A stretch of 7,429 bases of DNA, from NCBI GenBank assembly GCA_017556565.1, contig JAFYMQ010000229.1, positions 1-7,429 on the forward strand. Direction: 5' to 3'. A program made the position numbers and the translations under genes. Numbering within the stretch: the first letter of the stretch is position 1; every line of letters starts with the position of its first letter. Shown one piece after another: positions 5,685-7,429 of this stretch. The notes beneath the pieces were generated by a model. It was not told where the DNA came from. It ran no database searches and saw nothing but the letters and a program-made list of their open reading frames with translations. This DNA is from Clostridia bacterium (GTDB lineage: Bacteria > Bacillota > Clostridia > Oscillospirales > Butyricicoccaceae).

Positions 5685-5759
5685 ATGAATCGCGCCTTAC
5701 GGCGCATGAATTGAAAGCTTTCGGCTTTCATAAATTGCCCTGCGGGCATGAATTGTGCC
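5685..5759 (+). repeat. Array of three hairpins with conserved ATGAATT linkers
   Basis: Three consecutive hairpins differ in stem sequence but are separated by almost the same linker. The stems are GCGCC/GGCGC (5692-5705, loop TTAC), GAAAGC/GCTTTC (5713-5729, loop TTTCG) and GCCC/GGGC (5737-5747, loop TGC). The linkers are ATGAAT (5685-5690), ATGAATT (5706-5712), ATAAATT (5730-5736) and ATGAATT (5748-5754). Conserved spacers with diverged yet self-complementary stems suggest selection on structure, or a modular intergenic repeat. The array begins just after the M81 stop codon. It is non-coding: the 102-base in-frame extension of the next gene through it lacks a ribosome site. Confidence 0.75.
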
Positions 5760-5764
5760 TTTTT
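5745..5764 (+). terminator. Probable intrinsic terminator after the M81 gene
   Basis: GGCAT (5745-5749) pairs with GTGCC (5755-5759), including one T-G wobble, around the loop GAATT. Five T residues (5760-5764) follow directly. The stem is short, so it may act with the preceding hairpins. It reuses GGC of the third array hairpin, so that hairpin and this stem cannot form fully at the same time. Confidence 0.55.
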
Positions 5765-5781
5765 CATCCCTGTGCTAAACT
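5753..5781 (+). promoter_or_regulatory. Promoter of the SGNH hydrolase-VanZ-MATE operon
   Basis: -35 TTGTGC (5753-5758) and an extended -10 TGC-TAAACT (-10 hexamer 5776-5781) are separated by 17 bases. Start would be near 5788, about 25 bases before the ATG. The match is moderate but resembles the M81 promoter. The -35 box overlaps the terminator stem, packing the end of one unit against the start of the next. Confidence 0.55.
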
Positions 5782-5812
5782 ATGCCTATCTGTTATTTCG
5801 GGAGGTTTTGTT

Positions 5813-6574
5813 ATGATACACTCCATACTTCTTATCGGTCAATCCAATGCAGGCGGCAGAGGATTCGTGCATGAAGCGCCGCCTATAGACAGCGAGAATA
5901 TTCTTGTGCTGCGCAACGGTCGCTGGCGCAAAGCCTACCGCCCGGTAAACCCCGACAGAGTCACCTCGGGCGTGTGCTTTGCCGAAACCTTTGCCACCCA
6001 ATACCGCGATGCTCACCCCGGCGTGGAGGTGGGAATAATCCCCTGCGCCGACGGCGGCACACAGCTCATGCAGTGGCAGAAAGGCGCTCTGCTCTACGAT
6101 CACGCGGTCAACTGCGCAAAGCTTGCCCAGCGCACCTCCCATATTGTTGCCGTACTGTGGCATCAGGGCGAAAGCGACTGTCCCGACGACCGCGTTCCCC
6201 TGCACAATCAGCGGCTGAGCGATATACTCGACAATTTCCGCGCCGATTTGGGGCTGCAGGACGTGCCCTTTATCATAGGCGGACTGGGCGATTTTCTCAT
6301 TAACTTCAAGGGCGGCGACAGCGCACAAAGCCGCAACTATCTGACCATCAACCGCTCTATGCAGAGTATTGCCGAGAGCAAGCCTCTCTGCGGCTTTGTT
6401 TCTGCCGAGGGACTGAGCGCAAATGCCGACAACATACATTTTTCGGCCCGGGCGCTGCTGGAGTTCGGCAAGCGGTATTACGAGGTGTTTGAGCGTCTTG
6501 AGGACAAGGCCCGCGTATTTGAGGAAAAGACCACCATGGATGCCGCCATCCGCGGCGAGCTGGAAAATCTGTGA
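5813..6574 (+). CDS. SGNH-type esterase, sialate O-acetylesterase-like (SASA/DUF303, CE6-like)
   Basis: This is a 253-residue protein starting at ATG 5813, with GGGAGG seven bases upstream. An in-frame TTG at 5711 is rejected because it lies inside the hairpin array. Conserved blocks appear in order: GQSNAGG (9-15) with nucleophile Ser11, DGGTQLMQW (80-88) as the likely oxyanion-hole loop, LWHQGESD (115-122) with Glu120, and DNIHFS (206-211) carrying the Asp206/His209 pair. This is the pattern of the sialate O-acetylesterase/carbohydrate esterase family 6 group, which removes acetyl groups from sugars such as sialic acid or xylan. There is no signal peptide, so it would act on substrates already in the cytoplasm. 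The C-terminal 30 residues are charged and probably helical. It is first in an operon with VanZ and MATE genes. The true sugar substrate is unknown and no sialic acid or xylan genes are nearby. Confidence 0.9.
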   Translation: MIHSILLIGQSNAGGRGFVHEAPPIDSENILVLRNGRWRKAYRPVNPDRVTSGVCFAETFATQYRDAHPGVEVGIIPCADGGTQLMQWQKGALLYDHAVNCAKLAQRTSHIVAVLWHQGESDCPDDRVPLHNQRLSDILDNFRADLGLQDVPFIIGGLGDFLINFKGGDSAQSRNYLTINRSMQSIAESKPLCGFVSAEGLSANADNIHFSARALLEFGKRYYEVFERLEDKARVFEEKTTMDAAIRGELENL

Positions 6575-7044
6575 TGAGCAAACAGACCTCTGCCCGTGTG
6601 ATTTTTGGGCTGTATCTGTGCGTGATGGTCTATCTGCTGTTTTTGCAGCAGGTGCGGCTTCATCATATAGACAGTTTTGCCCATTATCTTGAGCTGCTGC
6701 GCTCGGGCACTTTTAATCTGCGGCCGTTTGAGACTATCGGCATATTTATGGAAAACCTTGTGGGCGACGACCCCTACTGGGCGCACCATGCCGCGATCAA
6801 TCTGGCGGGCAACGTTGTGATGTTCGTGCCTGCAGGGTACTTGCTGCCCCGTGTGTGGGCAAAGGCCGATTCGCTGAAGCTTATATGCCTGTACGTTCTG
6901 TGCGCGCTGATAGTTGTCGAGACCATGCAGCACGTTACCCTGACCGGGGTATTTGATATAGACGATATTATCCTCAATATGGCAGGCGCGGCATTGGGCG
7001 GCGCTCTGAGTCTGCGCTCAGGCAAAGGGGAGAAAAACCAATGA
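6574..7044 (+). CDS. VanZ family membrane protein
   Basis: This is a 156-residue membrane protein. The chosen ATG (6574-6576) shares one base with the preceding TGA stop (TGATG), a translational coupling arrangement; a GTG one codon earlier is the alternative. The upstream ribosome site is weak, which supports coupling. Hydrophobic segments lie near residues 8-25, 73-92, 101-118 and 130-147. VanZ-family features are NLAGNVVMFVPAGYLLP (76-92), ETMQ (116-119) and GVFDIDDIILNMAGAALG (125-142) with acidic residues Asp128, Asp130 and Asp131. VanZ proteins are linked to low-level teicoplanin resistance in enterococci, but most homologues are of unknown function. There is no vanA-type cluster here, so antibiotic resistance should not be assumed. 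The gene overlaps the next, MATE, gene by four bases. Confidence 0.92.
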   Translation: MSKQTSARVIFGLYLCVMVYLLFLQQVRLHHIDSFAHYLELLRSGTFNLRPFETIGIFMENLVGDDPYWAHHAAINLAGNVVMFVPAGYLLPRVWAKADSLKLICLYVLCALIVVETMQHVTLTGVFDIDDIILNMAGAALGGALSLRSGKGEKNQ

Positions 7045-7429
7045 ACAAGACACTCAAGTCACAGGATACCCGACGCATGGCGATAATAATACTCTCTCTT
7101 GCATGGCCGACCATGCTGGAGCAGCTTATGCAGACCGCCGTGCAGTATATAGACACGGCAATGGTGGGCGCGCTGGGCACGTACGCCACGGCGGCGGTAG
7201 GCTCGACCACCACGGTCGGCTGGGTAATACAGTTTACCGTGTCGGCGCTTGGGGTGGGATTTCTTGCCCTGATCTCCCAAAAACGCGGCGCAGGTGACTT
7301 TGACGGAGCGCGTGACGTTGCCGCGCAGGCCGTGCTGGCGGTGCTGGTGGTGGGATGTATATTCACCGCCGCGCCCTTGCTGCTGCACAGACAGATCCCC
7401 GTATGGATGCAGGTGGACGAGAGCATCAG
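7041..7429 (+). CDS. MATE family efflux transporter, 3' end outside window
   Basis: An ATG at 7041 overlaps the VanZ stop in ATGA, and AAGGGGAG lies eight bases upstream. The frame is open for 129 full codons to the right edge. The visible part has a hydrophobic first segment with SLAWPTMLEQL (19-29), then QYIDTAMVGALG (35-46), a second hydrophobic stretch (about 53-78), the SQKRGAGDFDGAR motif (79-91) and a third membrane segment (about 95-114). Pro23 and Asp38 sit where MATE exporters keep conserved residues, and the polar RGAGD-type loop is a family hallmark. Such proteins use sodium or proton gradients to expel cationic compounds or other small molecules. A full-length MATE has about 450 residues and twelve helices, so roughly two thirds is missing. 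The four-base overlap implies translation coupled to VanZ. The substrate is unknown. Confidence 0.92.
   Translation, partial: MNKTLKSQDTRRMAIIILSLAWPTMLEQLMQTAVQYIDTAMVGALGTYATAAVGSTTTVGWVIQFTVSALGVGFLALISQKRGAGDFDGARDVAAQAVLAVLVVGCIFTAAPLLLHRQIPVWMQVDESI

Noticed and set aside
5685..5759. CRISPR-like reading of the ATGAATT repeats
   Set aside because: The repeats are only seven bases, the intervening segments are short palindromes rather than spacers, and there are no cas genes.
5711..5812. In-frame 34-codon extension of the SGNH hydrolase from a TTG at 5711
   Set aside because: It runs through the hairpin array, terminator and promoter. The ATG at 5813 has GGGAGG correctly placed and begins the conserved first strand.
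6574..7044. Glycopeptide resistance cluster suggested by VanZ
   Set aside because: No vanR/S/H/A/X-type genes are present, and VanZ homologues are widespread without resistance roles.

Overview
The window carries nine protein-coding genes, seven complete and one cut at each edge. It has dense coding, strong GGAGG-type ribosome sites, sigma-A-like promoters (TTGACA/TATAAT style), intrinsic terminators and a moderately high GC content. The protein families (a YhhQ/VUT queuosine-precursor transporter, a GENPK-type amidohydrolase, M81/MlrC, VanZ, MATE) fit a Gram-positive anaerobe of the Clostridia, perhaps an Oscillospiraceae/Ruminococcaceae-like gut bacterium. That placement is inference; there is no rRNA or other phylogenetic marker here.

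Positions 1-1931, minus strand: a promoter at 1903-1931 drives a roughly 125-base leader containing a compact pseudoknot-capable hairpin, an antiterminator strand and a textbook intrinsic terminator. Then follow a queuosine-precursor transporter (1063-1770), a 79-residue zinc-ribbon-like protein (808-1047) and a metallo-beta-lactamase-fold hydrolase running off the left edge (1-792). The gaps between these genes are only 15 bases, so they look like one operon. The leader is best read as a preQ1-type riboswitch controlling precursor uptake.

Positions 1997-4004, minus strand: an amidohydrolase (2850-4004) followed by a nucleotide-pyrophosphatase/phosphodiesterase-type alkaline phosphatase-superfamily enzyme (1997-2767). 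A 192-base divergent control region separates the amidohydrolase from an M81/MlrC-family metalloenzyme on the plus strand (4197-5681). The region has one promoter each way and an operator-like palindrome on the amidohydrolase promoter. The three hydrolases may serve one catabolic route, but the substrate cannot be read from sequence.

Positions 5682-5812 are non-coding: three short hairpins of different sequence joined by near-identical ATGAATT linkers, ending in a terminator, then a promoter. Positions 5813-7429, plus strand, are an overlapping operon: a sialate O-acetylesterase-like SGNH hydrolase, a VanZ-family membrane protein and the start of a MATE-family exporter.

I found no CRISPR array, tRNA, rRNA, insertion sequence, phage gene or defence system. 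The signals most worth following are the riboswitch-like leader with its operon, and the linker-hairpin array.
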